64,000 nucleotides of DNA from Companilactobacillus alimentarius DSM 20249 (GTDB lineage Bacteria; Bacillota; Bacilli; Lactobacillales; Lactobacillaceae): contig NZ_CP018867.1 in the NCBI RefSeq assembly GCF_002849895.1, forward strand, positions 434,001 through 498,000, written 5' to 3'. This document shows, piece after piece, positions 8,625 through 17,466 of this stretch. The notes beneath the pieces were generated by a model. That model was not told where the DNA came from, ran no database searches, and saw only the letters and a program-made list of their open reading frames with translations. Position 1 is the stretch's first letter, and each line of letters begins with the position of its first letter. A program made the translations under genes and the position numbers.

Positions 8625-9539
8625 ATGCGTAAATTAGAAGGATTTGCTAATGAATATCTATTTGTTTTACCAGATGAAATATTGCAACAATTTGACTATT
8701 CTTCTATTATTAAAGATTTATATGTGACTGACTTGGGCTTTTATCCTAAGGCTAAGTATCATTATGTCCATCGTCCTTTGGGAGCTAATGAATGGGTCAT
8801 GATCTTTTGTACCGGTGGAGAAGGTACCATAGAGTCCTCAACAAAAAAATGGTCCATATCAAGAGGTTCAATCATAATAATGCCTCCAAATATTGAACAT
8901 ACTTATTTTGCATCCGAAATGCATCCATGGGATATTTTTTGGGTTCATTTTTCAGGTAAATTAGTTCATGAATATTTGTCATTGCCAACTCAGACACAAA
9001 ATGGTTTTATCTACTCAAAGGAAGATTCAGAGGATGATATTAATTATTTAATGTCCTTATTTTGGCAGATGATCCAAGTTTTGACTTCCGGCTTTTCTTT
9101 TGAAGCTGTTTTTTATGATTCACAAATATTAGGTACGTTGTTAGCTTATGTGAATATGCATTCTAAATTACCTGGTGAGAAGAAGAACATGGGGAATGAA
9201 CATTTAACAAAAGCCATTCAATATATTTATGATAACTTAGATCAGCGAATCACATTAAAAAAATTGACAGACCATTTAGGTGTGTCAATTAGCTATTTAA
9301 GTCGAATTTTTAAGAATAATTTGGATATGGGGGTGAATGAATTTATCACGTCGATTAAGATCAAGCAAGCTAGTCATTATTTACAAAACACTAATTTATC
9401 AGTTCAACAAATTGCTCAAGGTTTAGGGTATTCTGATCCATATTATTTTTCCAGAGCATTTAAAAAAATCTATAAAGTTTCTCCAGTAAACTATCGCAAT
9501 CGGTATCAATCCGGTACTAGTTATAATGTCCATGTGTAA
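8625..9539 (+). CDS. AraC-family transcriptional regulator
   Basis: A 304-residue regulator with an N-terminal cupin sugar-sensing domain (about residues 20-165; FCTGGEGTIESS, IIMPPNIEHTYFA, DIFWVHFSGK) and a C-terminal pair of helix-turn-helix motifs (about 198-300; LTDHLGVSISYLSRIFK and IAQGLGYSDPYYFSRAFKK). The layout resembles activators of plant-oligosaccharide genes in lactobacilli. ATG 8625 follows the ribosome site AAGGGGGCAG. Position suggests it controls the divergent DUF5107-epimerase pair and the downstream permease-GH35 pair. The inducer is not known; a galactoside or other plant glycoside is inferred from the neighbours. Confidence 0.88.
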   Translation: MRKLEGFANEYLFVLPDEILQQFDYSSIIKDLYVTDLGFYPKAKYHYVHRPLGANEWVMIFCTGGEGTIESSTKKWSISRGSIIIMPPNIEHTYFASEMHPWDIFWVHFSGKLVHEYLSLPTQTQNGFIYSKEDSEDDINYLMSLFWQMIQVLTSGFSFEAVFYDSQILGTLLAYVNMHSKLPGEKKNMGNEHLTKAIQYIYDNLDQRITLKKLTDHLGVSISYLSRIFKNNLDMGVNEFITSIKIKQASHYLQNTNLSVQQIAQGLGYSDPYYFSRAFKKIYKVSPVNYRNRYQSGTSYNVHV

Positions 9540-9575
9540 AATAGTCCATCTTTTTAGTGAGAATATCTATTTTTG

Positions 9576-9589
9576 TGTAAGCGATTTCG
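9576..9589. promoter_or_regulatory. cre-like operator before the MFS-GH35 operon
   Basis: TGTAAGCGATTTCG differs from the cre consensus TGWAANCGNTNWCA at one or two positions. It lies between the AraC stop and the permease start. A separate promoter for permease and GH35 is likely, since AT-rich -10-like sequence (TATATTATTTT) follows at 9591. Confidence 0.45.
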
Positions 9590-9647
9590 ATATATTATTT
9601 TATTGAATTCAAATGTAGGTCTACGAAAAAATAAAATAAGGAGTTGT

Positions 9648-10904
9648 TTGAAATTGCTTAAAATTGATTTGCGTAAACGTAATTATATTGCCGTTAGTGC
9701 AGTTAGCTTCTTTTACCTATTTGCATGGTCGGCCGCAATGTCCTTTTTCGTTATCTGGCTTGGTCAAGTAATGGGAATAGGTAGTACACAAACAGGAATC
9801 CTGTATTCTGCTAATTCTTTCATGGCCTTAGTGATGCAACCACTTTTGGGATTTGTATCAGATAAGATTGGTTTGAAGAAAAACTTGTTATTAGGAATTC
9901 TTTTGATTTTACTACCAATCGGACCTTTCTTCATTTATGTATATGGACCTTTGCTAAAGAGCGCTTTTTGGTTAGGAGCTATCGTCGGTGGTTTGTATTT
10001 AGGCTTTGTGTTTAATGCAGGCTACGGAGCAATCGATTCATTTATGGATAAAATCTCTAGAAAATATGGTTTTGAGTATGGTAGATGTAGAATGTTTGGT
10101 TCATTTGGTTGGGCGGCAGCTACATTTTTAGCCGGAAGAATTATTAATATTGATCCTAATATTACTTTCTGGCTTGCTTCTTTTGCTAGTCTGTTAGCTA
10201 TGATTGCTTTGGCAACGACTAAGATTAATCTTTCAACGGAAGAAAAGGAAAAGGCTGATTCAGTCAAACTGAAAGATACTTTTGGACTTGTTAAAAATAA
10301 AAAATTTATCTTTTTACTGATTTTTATGATTGGAGTTGGTTCAATCTATGACGTTTATGATCAACAATTTGGCACTTATTTCGTTAGACAATTTTCTTCA
10401 GCTGCTGCTGGTAATAAATGGTTCGGTGATTTAGGTTCTATTCAAACATTTTTTGAAGCAATTTTTTTGGCTGTTGCACCAGTTATTTGTAAGAAACTTG
10501 GAGCAAAACGAACTTTGCTTTTAGCAGGTACCATTATGTCAATCAGAATTGTTGGTTCTTCTTTTCAATGGGGGCCACTTTGGATCGGAGCTATGAAGTT
10601 TATTCATTCATTTGAAAAGCCATTATTTTTAGTCGCTCAATTCAAGTACATTTCACTGAATTTTGACTTACGTCTATCTTCATCTATTTATCTAGGATGT
10701 TTGTTTACTAGTTCAGCTATGTCGATTATCCTTTCACCTTTGTTTGGTAAATTCTATGCCTCAATTGGATTCTCTAAGACTTATGTGATCATTGGAATAC
10801 TTGCATGTGTCTTCACATTACTATCTTCTAAACTGTTGACAGGTGATAAGAGAGCTCTTAATTATGGAAATAAATTTGCTGAGGGAGAACAAGTGACAGC
10901 ATAA
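9648..10904 (+). CDS. MFS oligosaccharide/proton symporter (LacY-type)
   Basis: A twelve-segment major facilitator protein of about 418 residues, most like the oligosaccharide:H+ symporter family. The start YIAVSAVSFFYLFAWSAAMS and the loop 2-3 motif GFVSDKIGLKKN (residues about 75-86) are visible. It probably brings in the disaccharide or glycoside hydrolysed by the next gene. The start is set by AAGGAG at 9638-9643: TTG 9648 or TTG 9654 both fit, and the open frame upstream to 9573 overlaps the operator and is unlikely to be translated. The stop lies 16 bases before the GH35 gene, so the two form an operon. The exact substrate is unknown. Confidence 0.85.
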   Translation: MKLLKIDLRKRNYIAVSAVSFFYLFAWSAAMSFFVIWLGQVMGIGSTQTGILYSANSFMALVMQPLLGFVSDKIGLKKNLLLGILLILLPIGPFFIYVYGPLLKSAFWLGAIVGGLYLGFVFNAGYGAIDSFMDKISRKYGFEYGRCRMFGSFGWAAATFLAGRIINIDPNITFWLASFASLLAMIALATTKINLSTEEKEKADSVKLKDTFGLVKNKKFIFLLIFMIGVGSIYDVYDQQFGTYFVRQFSSAAAGNKWFGDLGSIQTFFEAIFLAVAPVICKKLGAKRTLLLAGTIMSIRIVGSSFQWGPLWIGAMKFIHSFEKPLFLVAQFKYISLNFDLRLSSSIYLGCLFTSSAMSIILSPLFGKFYASIGFSKTYVIIGILACVFTLLSSKLLTGDKRALNYGNKFAEGEQVTA

Positions 10905-10920
10905 AAGGGAGAGTATAATA

Positions 10921-13248
10921 ATGAAAGTTTTTGAACATTCAATTAATTTGAAGAATCAAGAAAGTGATATTCAACCTGCTTTACCACAATTACATGGTAA
11001 AGATCCAAATGGCAATGAATTTAGTTTTACCAACCACTATATGGTCCGAAATAATCATCCATTCTTTGGTATCTGTGGTGAATTTCATTTCAGTCGTTAC
11101 AATTGTGATGAATGGGAAGATGAATTGATTAAAATGAAAATGGCAGGCATTAACATTATTCCTACGTATGTGATTTGGAATCATCATGAGGAGGTCAAAG
11201 GGCACTTCGACTGGACAGGTAATAAGGACTTACGTAGATTTATTCTCTTATGTAAGAAACATTCAATCGACGTTATCTTGAGGATTGGGCCTTGGGATCA
11301 CGGTGAAGCTAGAAATGGTGGCTTTCCAGATTGGTTATATGCTGAGCCATTAGTAACTCGCTCCAATGATAAGAGATATTTAGGCTATGTTAAAAAATTA
11401 TATGATGAAATTGGTAAACAAGTTCATGGTTTATTTTATAAAGATGGTGGGCCAATCATTGGTATCCAATTGGAAAATGAATTTCAACATGCTGGTGCTG
11501 CTTGGGAAATAACGACCGGCACTAGTGGAGAATGGATTCCATCAGGTTCAGATGGCAACGAACATATTAAAACTTTGAAGAAATTAGCTAAAGATGCTGG
11601 GATGATTGCTCCAATCTATACAGGAACCGGCTGGGGTGGAGCTGTTGCAAAAACTGATACAGTTTTACCTTTATGGGGCGGTTATGCTTTCTGGCCTTGG
11701 ATTTTCTATGACAAGAGCATCAAGAAACATCCAGCTACGCCAGAATATATTTATCGTGATTATCATTACCCAACTTATAATTTTGATCCACAATATGATC
11801 CTAAGAAAGTCCCTTATGCTGCCTGCGAAATGGGTGGTGGTATGACAGTATTTTATGGTTATCGCTTCAAATTGCCATATCAAAGTGTTGATGCAATGAC
11901 TAATGTTAAAGTGGCCAGTGGATGTAATTTTGTCGGCTATTATGTATTTCATGGTGGCTCAAATCCGCTAGGCATCAAGACACCATATTTGAATGAAAAT
12001 GCTACCCCGAAAGTTAGCTATGATTATCAAGCACCATTAGGTGAGTTCGGTCAGACCAGACCTTCATACTACCGTCTCAAACGTCAACATTATTTCTTTA
12101 CGACTTTTGAAGACAAGTTTTGTCAGATGGAAACTATTTTACCTGATGGCAGTGAAGATATCAAGCCAGAAGATGTTAAGAAGTTAAGATATTCAATTAG
12201 ACAAAAAGATGGTTCTGGCTATGTTTTTGTTAATAATTATCAAGATCATGTTAAAAACGAAGACAAAAAGAATGAAGCAATTGATTTGGAACTAGATAAT
12301 GAAAAACTCAGATTTCCATACGATGGTGGTTTTAATCTAGATAAAGAAGAGAGTTGTATCTTACCATTTAATCTAAATATTAAGGATGTACTTTTAAAAA
12401 CAGCAACAGTTCAATTAATAACTAAGATTGCCCAAGGTGATAGACAAATTTATTTCTTCTATCAACCTCGTGGGATGGAACCTGAATATGTTTTTGACAA
12501 ACAGACTGTTAAGGATATTCAAATTACTAAGGGAACTATCAATCAAGAAAATGATTTGATCATCGTTCACCCTGAGAGTTCAGAAATGACTAAAATCGAT
12601 TTAACTAATTCAGATGGTAAACAAGTAGAGCTTTATACTTTGACCAATGAGGAAAGTTTAAACTTTTGGAAATTTACTTATGGTGATCATGAGAATGTGA
12701 TCTTTACTTCAGCTCAATTATTAGTTGATGATAATGGTTTGAGATTTGAGAGTTCAAATAATGAAATAAAAATCAAGGTTATCAATGATTTGATTTCAGA
12801 TGATTTATTGAGTAAATTAACAGTTGCATCAAAGAATGAATTAACAACAGATTATAATTTAATAACTGATAAAATCATACCTTCATTCAGTAAAGAGCGT
12901 ATTACTGATGGAAAAGTCTTATTGAGTGTCAATACTACGGATCTTGTGAAAGATTCCGTCAAAGATTTACGGCTAAAAATTGATTATCAAGGTGATATTG
13001 GCTACGCCTTTTATCAAGATAAGTTGATTAATGATAATTATGCAAATGGTAGAACTTGGGAAATTGGTTTACGACATACCGTAAATGTCGGAAATGATGA
13101 AAAAGTCTATATTTCCATTACTCCAATTAGAAAAGAGCAAGAAATTAAAAGTGATTCACCTATGGCTGCTAGAAGTGAAGTTGATTCAGGTGAAATAATG
13201 AATCTAGAAAATATTGAATTAAAGCCTATTTATGAGTTCAAAATTTAG
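10921..13248 (+). CDS. GH35 beta-galactosidase-like glycoside hydrolase
   Basis: A 775-residue cytoplasmic enzyme (no signal peptide). The N-terminal TIM barrel has the GH35 marks GEFHFSRYNCDEWEDELIK, GINIIPTYVIWNHHE, LRIGPWDHGEARNGGFPDWL and GIQLENEF, whose second glutamate (about residue 187) would be the acid/base. ACEMGGGM (glutamate about 303) is the likely nucleophile. The C-terminal half is beta-rich accessory sequence, much less conserved to my eye. The enzyme should release terminal beta-galactose or a related sugar from imported oligosaccharides. It follows the permease by 16 bases with ribosome site AAGGGAGAG. Specificity is not readable; the nucleophile motif is not the classical one, so a non-galactosyl substrate is possible. 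Confidence 0.85.
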   Translation: MKVFEHSINLKNQESDIQPALPQLHGKDPNGNEFSFTNHYMVRNNHPFFGICGEFHFSRYNCDEWEDELIKMKMAGINIIPTYVIWNHHEEVKGHFDWTGNKDLRRFILLCKKHSIDVILRIGPWDHGEARNGGFPDWLYAEPLVTRSNDKRYLGYVKKLYDEIGKQVHGLFYKDGGPIIGIQLENEFQHAGAAWEITTGTSGEWIPSGSDGNEHIKTLKKLAKDAGMIAPIYTGTGWGGAVAKTDTVLPLWGGYAFWPWIFYDKSIKKHPATPEYIYRDYHYPTYNFDPQYDPKKVPYAACEMGGGMTVFYGYRFKLPYQSVDAMTNVKVASGCNFVGYYVFHGGSNPLGIKTPYLNENATPKVSYDYQAPLGEFGQTRPSYYRLKRQHYFFTTFEDKFCQMETILPDGSEDIKPEDVKKLRYSIRQKDGSGYVFVNNYQDHVKNEDKKNEAIDLELDNEKLRFPYDGGFNLDKEESCILPFNLNIKDVLLKTATVQLITKIAQGDRQIYFFYQPRGMEPEYVFDKQTVKDIQITKGTINQENDLIIVHPESSEMTKIDLTNSDGKQVELYTLTNEESLNFWKFTYGDHENVIFTSAQLLVDDNGLRFESSNNEIKIKVINDLISDDLLSKLTVASKNELTTDYNLITDKIIPSFSKERITDGKVLLSVNTTDLVKDSVKDLRLKIDYQGDIGYAFYQDKLINDNYANGRTWEIGLRHTVNVGNDEKVYISITPIRKEQEIKSDSPMAARSEVDSGEIMNLENIELKPIYEFKI

Positions 13249-13274
13249 AAAAAGAGGCTAAGGGGAGCAAACTC

Positions 13275-13450
13275 TGAAGTGACCCCCAATAATTGGAGTT
13301 TGTTTTAAGCAACTAGTTGGTCGGAAAGCATCCAGTATTCTACGGGTGTCTTTCCGGCCAATTTATTTTGATAATGAAATTCTTGATCAGAATGAATTGT
13401 CCTCTCATTTCTGAATTGAATTAATCCATTAGCGACAAAGTGTTGATATA
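13275..13450 (-). pseudogene. IS3-family transposase OrfB remnant with terminal repeat
   Basis: On the minus strand a short reading frame ends at 13305 and reads RTIHSDQEFHYQ joined directly to NKLAGKTPVEYW...SDQLVA. The first part is the HSDxG(x)xY block of the IS3 DDE domain and the second the normal C-terminus (KLxGKTPVEY), so the stretch between them, including the catalytic glutamate, has been deleted. Outside the stop, TGAAGTGACCCCCAATAATTGGA (13275-13297) looks like an IS3/IS150-type terminal repeat. Upstream sequence (to about 13485) is degenerate and no left end is seen. The remainder of the 384-base gap 13249-13632 holds only this relic and the fru terminator. Confidence 0.75.
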
Positions 13451-13570
13451 TGGATCCATTGGTAAATAGTAGCAGGACCTTAGATATTATATTTTTCCAT
13501 AGCTAGTTTTAACAGATAAATCATTATTAATATCATTAATACAAGCTATTTAATGTTTTTGAGAATATAG

Positions 13571-13607
13571 AAAAACCCTTCTGTTGAAGCAATCCAACAG
13601 AAGGGTT
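13571..13607 (-). terminator. Rho-independent terminator of the fru operon
   Basis: Read on the minus strand, AACCCTTCTGTTG pairs with CAACAGAAGGGTT and is followed by a T run. It lies just past the fruA stop at 13633. Confidence 0.9.
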
Positions 13608-13632
13608 AATTTTAGATTAATTTTTTTATTGT

Positions 13633-15573
13633 TTAGTTATTCTTTTTAGCAGGTTTCCAAACACCATAGATAACACCAGAAATTACAGCACCAATAACAA
13701 CGGCCAATAGGTAAAGTAGCGGCTTATTAGCAAGTGGTGTAACGAAGATACCACCATGGGGTGCAGGAACGTTAACTTTCCAAAGTTGTGTTAGTCCACC
13801 AGCAATGGCTGAACCAATAACACTTGAACCGATAACATGAAGTGGATCTCCGGCAGCAAATGGAATAGCACCTTCAGTGATGAAAGAAATTCCTAAGATA
13901 TAGTTAGAGAGACCAGCTTGTCTTTCTTGTTCAGTAAACTTATTTTTCCAGAAAGTAGTAGCGATAGCAATTGCTAGAGGTGGAACCATACCACCAACCA
14001 TAACAGCGGCCATCAAAGCACCATCTTGTGTAGCAGTGAAAGTACCAATAGCGAATGTATAAGCGGCTTTGTTGAAAGGACCACCCATATCAATAGACAT
14101 CATACCACCTAATAAAGCACCGAGGATAACGGCATTACCAGTACCCATTGATTCTAGGAAGTGCGTAATAGCAGCATTTACAACGGCAAAGACAGGGTCA
14201 ACGATGAAGTACATAATAGCACCGACTATTAGCAGTCCTAAGACAGGATAGATCAAGATTGTCTTTAGACCAGCTAATGACTTAGGTAACTTGCTAAGCC
14301 ATTTCTTCAAGTAAACGATAACCCAACCAGCAATGAAACCAGCTAGAAGACCACCAATGAAACCGGCAGGACTCTTAGAACTAACAACTGAAGCAGTTGC
14401 TTGTGAAGCCATATAACCACCAACAAAACCAGGAAGCAATGCTGGACGATCACCAATAGAAACCGCAATATAAGCAGCTAGAACTGGAATTAGAAAACTA
14501 AAAGCATAGTTACCAACGTTGTTGAAGAATAGGAACCATTGTGACTTAGCACCAACAGAGTTTTCAAGCAAGAAGGAGATAGCCATTAAAATACCACCAC
14601 CAACAACGAATGGAAGCATGTTAGAAATACCATTCATTAAATCGGCATAAATTCTTGACCAAAGTGACTTCTTTTCACCCTCATCGTCGCCATTATCTTC
14701 AACAGCACCGCCTTCAGAATGGAAGATCGGAGCTTTTTGGTCTTTAGCAAGGTCGATCAATTCTTCAGCTTTGTTAATACCATCACTGACAGGGCGGTTG
14801 ACCAAATGTTTGCCATCAAAACGTGGCATGTCAACTTTCTTATCAGCGGCGATAATAATACCACTCGCACGTTTGATTTCGTCGGCAGTTAACTTGTGCT
14901 TAACACCTTCGGAACCGTTAGTTTCGACTTTGATATCGACACCCATTTTTTCAGCTTGTTCTTTTAGAGCAGCTTCGGCCATGTAAGTATGGGCAATACC
15001 AGTTGGACAAGCAGTGACAGCGACGACATAAGGCTTTTGAGCACCAGTATCAGCAGTTTTGGCCGCTTGTGCTTGAGCTTTTTGCTTTTCTTCATCAGCT
15101 TTATCTTTTGCTTCTTTTTCTTTCATTGCTTTGTCAAAAAGCTCTTGAACTTCATCAGCAGTTTTAGCGGCTTTTAGGTTTTTAACCAACTCAGGATTGA
15201 TCAAAAGTGATGATAAAGCGGCTAAAGCTTGTAAGTGAAGATTATCAGCACCATCTGGAGCGGCAATCATAAAGAATAGGTAGGCTGGTTGTCCATCTAA
15301 TGATTTGTAGTCAATACCCTTGGCACTTTTAGCAAATAGGACAGTAGCACGCTTAACCGCCTTATCACGGGCATGTGGCATGGCAATTCCATCACCGATA
15401 CCAGTACTAGTTTGCGCCTCACGTTTTAAAATATCGGATTTGTATAGTTCTTTGTCGTCAATGACACCGACTTGATAGTACTTGTCGACCATTTCTTCAA
15501 TGGCTTCCTCTTTGGTAGTAGCTTTCAAGTCCATAATCATGGCGTCTTTTAATAATAATTGTTTCAAGTCCAT
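13633..15573 (-). CDS. fruA: Fructose PTS transporter, EIIABC fusion
   Basis: The protein phosphorylates fructose to fructose 1-phosphate while transporting it. All three PTS parts are fused in 646 residues: EIIA (1-150, phosphohistidine in AMPHARDKA, His67), an alanine/lysine/glutamate-rich linker (about 150-175), EIIB (about 180-280, phosphocysteine in VTACPTGIAHTYMAE) and the membrane EIIC part (about 310-640; MLPFVVGGGILMA, LLPGFVGGYMAS, AAGDPLHVIG). The ribosome site GAGGGGGA precedes ATG 15573. It lies 19 bases after fruK, which uses its product. Regulation by the FruR-type repressor of the same operon is expected. Confidence 0.95.
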   Translation of the reverse strand: MDLKQLLLKDAMIMDLKATTKEEAIEEMVDKYYQVGVIDDKELYKSDILKREAQTSTGIGDGIAMPHARDKAVKRATVLFAKSAKGIDYKSLDGQPAYLFFMIAAPDGADNLHLQALAALSSLLINPELVKNLKAAKTADEVQELFDKAMKEKEAKDKADEEKQKAQAQAAKTADTGAQKPYVVAVTACPTGIAHTYMAEAALKEQAEKMGVDIKVETNGSEGVKHKLTADEIKRASGIIIAADKKVDMPRFDGKHLVNRPVSDGINKAEELIDLAKDQKAPIFHSEGGAVEDNGDDEGEKKSLWSRIYADLMNGISNMLPFVVGGGILMAISFLLENSVGAKSQWFLFFNNVGNYAFSFLIPVLAAYIAVSIGDRPALLPGFVGGYMASQATASVVSSKSPAGFIGGLLAGFIAGWVIVYLKKWLSKLPKSLAGLKTILIYPVLGLLIVGAIMYFIVDPVFAVVNAAITHFLESMGTGNAVILGALLGGMMSIDMGGPFNKAAYTFAIGTFTATQDGALMAAVMVGGMVPPLAIAIATTFWKNKFTEQERQAGLSNYILGISFITEGAIPFAAGDPLHVIGSSVIGSAIAGGLTQLWKVNVPAPHGGIFVTPLANKPLLYLLAVVIGAVISGVIYGVWKPAKKNN

Positions 15574-15592
15574 TATTAAGAGTCCCCCTCAA

Positions 15593-16513
15593 TTATATTT
15601 CTGTGATTGAAATTTCTTTATAAACTTCGTCAATTTTAGCCTTAACAGCAATGTCTTGACTAAACGCAGTTGCTGATCCACAGGCTGCACCCACATGAAG
15701 ACTTTCGATTGGATCTTTTGTCTCCATAAAAGTACCAGCGAAACCAGCAATCATTGAATCCCCAGCACCAACTGAATTGATTACTGTGCCTTTAGGTGCA
15801 TTAGCTTTATAAGCCTTATCCTTGGTAACTAACAAAGCACCGTCACCCGCCATAGAAACTAAAGCATGTTTTGCTCCTTTTTCTAAAAGCTTACGAGCAT
15901 AAGTAATAATTTCCTGTTCGTTATTCAAAGTTACGTTGAATAAATCTGCTAGTTCATGATGGTTAGGCTTAACCACCAATGGGTGAAGTGGCAATGTATC
16001 TAAGAGTGCCTGACCAGTAGTATCAATGATAAATTCAGCACCTTGTTTTTGGATCTTTTTAGCAATATCTAAATAAAATCCTGCATCAAGATTTTTGCAA
16101 AGGCTTCCGGCCATCACAACGATGTCGCCATCGCCAACGCTATCAAGATTATTCATAAAACTGTCTCTTTCAGTTTGAGTAATCTCAGGACCGGCACCAT
16201 TTATTTCAGTTTCCTCATTCTGGTCAACTGCATTAATCTTAACGTTAATTCTGGTATCCTCTGAAACTCTAGTAAAAGCAGTCTTTAATTGGTGTTGTGA
16301 AAGAAGTTCTTCAAACATAGATCCAGTTGCACCACCGACAAAACCAAGAGCTGTAGAATCAATATCCAGTTCCTTCATAATTCTTGAAACATTGATCCCT
16401 TTACCACCAGGAAGTTTAACGTCAGTCTGTGTACGATTGACTTGTCCGGTATTCAAATCTTTCAATTGTAAAACATAATCAATTGAAGGATTGACTGTAA
16501 TTGTATAAATCAA
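15593..16513 (-). CDS. fruK: 1-phosphofructokinase
   Basis: This kinase converts fructose 1-phosphate, made by the PTS enzyme encoded next door, into fructose 1,6-bisphosphate for glycolysis. The 306-residue PfkB-family protein shows the substrate-site motif GGKGINVSRIMKELD (about residues 37-51), the PfkB region VVMAGSLCKNLDAGFY, and the ATP/anion-hole signature VINSVGAGDSMIAGFAG (about 245-261) with the catalytic aspartate in GAGDS. Translation starts at TTG 16513, immediately after the fruR stop and 7 bases after GGAGG, so translation is coupled to fruR. Tagatose-phosphate kinase is the main alternative; the neighbours favour fructose. Confidence 0.93.
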   Translation of the reverse strand: MIYTITVNPSIDYVLQLKDLNTGQVNRTQTDVKLPGGKGINVSRIMKELDIDSTALGFVGGATGSMFEELLSQHQLKTAFTRVSEDTRINVKINAVDQNEETEINGAGPEITQTERDSFMNNLDSVGDGDIVVMAGSLCKNLDAGFYLDIAKKIQKQGAEFIIDTTGQALLDTLPLHPLVVKPNHHELADLFNVTLNNEQEIITYARKLLEKGAKHALVSMAGDGALLVTKDKAYKANAPKGTVINSVGAGDSMIAGFAGTFMETKDPIESLHVGAACGSATAFSQDIAVKAKIDEVYKEISITEI

Positions 16514-17266
16514 CTATATTGCCTCCGTTACCTTTGTATATTTATTCAAAGAATTAAATTCTTTTTCTGATAATTTACTTGTTACTAATGGAACCTCATC
16601 TAAAGTTGCAAAACGACTAAAACTAACTTGCGCAAACTTAGAACTATCAGATAATACATAAGACACGTTGGATTGCTTAATAGCCAGACTCTTAATAGAA
16701 GCTTCTTCAGGATCGGGAGTTGTATAACCAGCTTCGATCGAGAAACCATTCGTCCCTAGAAAAGCTCGGTCAAAATGGTATTTTTCAAGAGTTTGAATAA
16801 TATTTGCACCAACTAAAGCCTTAGTAGATGATTTTAATCTTCCCCCAGGAATAAAAGTGTTCACGTTATAATCAGCCAACATCGAAGCGTTATCGACACT
16901 ATTGGTAATGACTAACAAGTCTGTATGTTCTATTAAGTAAGGAATCATGAATTGAATAGTTGTCCCTGAGTCTAGGAAGATCACTTCATGATTACGAACC
17001 AAATTTGCAGCGGCTTGGCCGATCATTTTCTTTTCATTAATATGTACTGCTGCTTTTTGTGAGAGCGCAGGTTCTTCATGCAAAGAAATAACATTTTGAG
17101 CACCACCATGAATCCGCAATAATTTGTGACAATTTTCTAAATCCTGCAGATCACGGCGCAAGGTTGATTCGGAAGCACCAGTTAATGGAATTAAATCATG
17201 AAGTTTGACAATATTGTGTATTTTTAATTGTTCTAAAATAATTTGTTGCCTTTCCCCGGTAAGCAC
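16514..17266 (-). CDS. fruR: DeoR-family fructose operon repressor
   Basis: A 250-residue repressor with an N-terminal DeoR helix-turn-helix (about residues 1-57; GERQQIILEQL, TGASESTLRRDLQDLE) and a DeoR C-terminal sugar-phosphate sensor domain (IFLDSGTTIQFMI, VITNSVDNASML, DRAFLGTNGFSIEAGYTTPDPEEA). Fructose 1-phosphate is the likely inducer in this family. The GTG at 17266 is the best start: the long ribosome site GAGGTGAT sits 4 bases before it, while the ATG at 17272 lies inside that site. It is first in the fruR-fruK-fruA operon and probably binds the repeats just upstream, controlling itself. Confidence 0.9.
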   Translation of the reverse strand: MLTGERQQIILEQLKIHNIVKLHDLIPLTGASESTLRRDLQDLENCHKLLRIHGGAQNVISLHEEPALSQKAAVHINEKKMIGQAAANLVRNHEVIFLDSGTTIQFMIPYLIEHTDLLVITNSVDNASMLADYNVNTFIPGGRLKSSTKALVGANIIQTLEKYHFDRAFLGTNGFSIEAGYTTPDPEEASIKSLAIKQSNVSYVLSDSSKFAQVSFSRFATLDEVPLVTSKLSEKEFNSLNKYTKVTEAI

Positions 17267-17326
17267 TTTCATCACCTCGCAAATGATAGAATACAACCAA
17301 ATTCATTCAAAATCAATCATAAAATA

Positions 17327-17347
17327 TCAAAAACGGTCAAAAACTTT
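17327..17347. promoter_or_regulatory. Direct-repeat operator upstream of fruR
   Basis: Two copies of TCAAAAAC (17327-17334 and 17337-17344) lie 10 bases apart, one DNA turn, followed by a partial TTTCAA. Related TTCAAAATC occurs at 17307. DeoR-family repressors commonly bind such phased repeats. The site is in the 200-base divergent gap between fruR and obgE. Confidence 0.5.
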
Positions 17348-17466
17348 CAATTGATCTTAACCAATTATTAAAGTATTGGACAATCAATTGTACTTCAAAG
17401 TATTATGAAGGTTGTTTTTGTGCTAAAATTTAAAAATGATAATTAAGTTTAGAAAGGGGGATTTTA

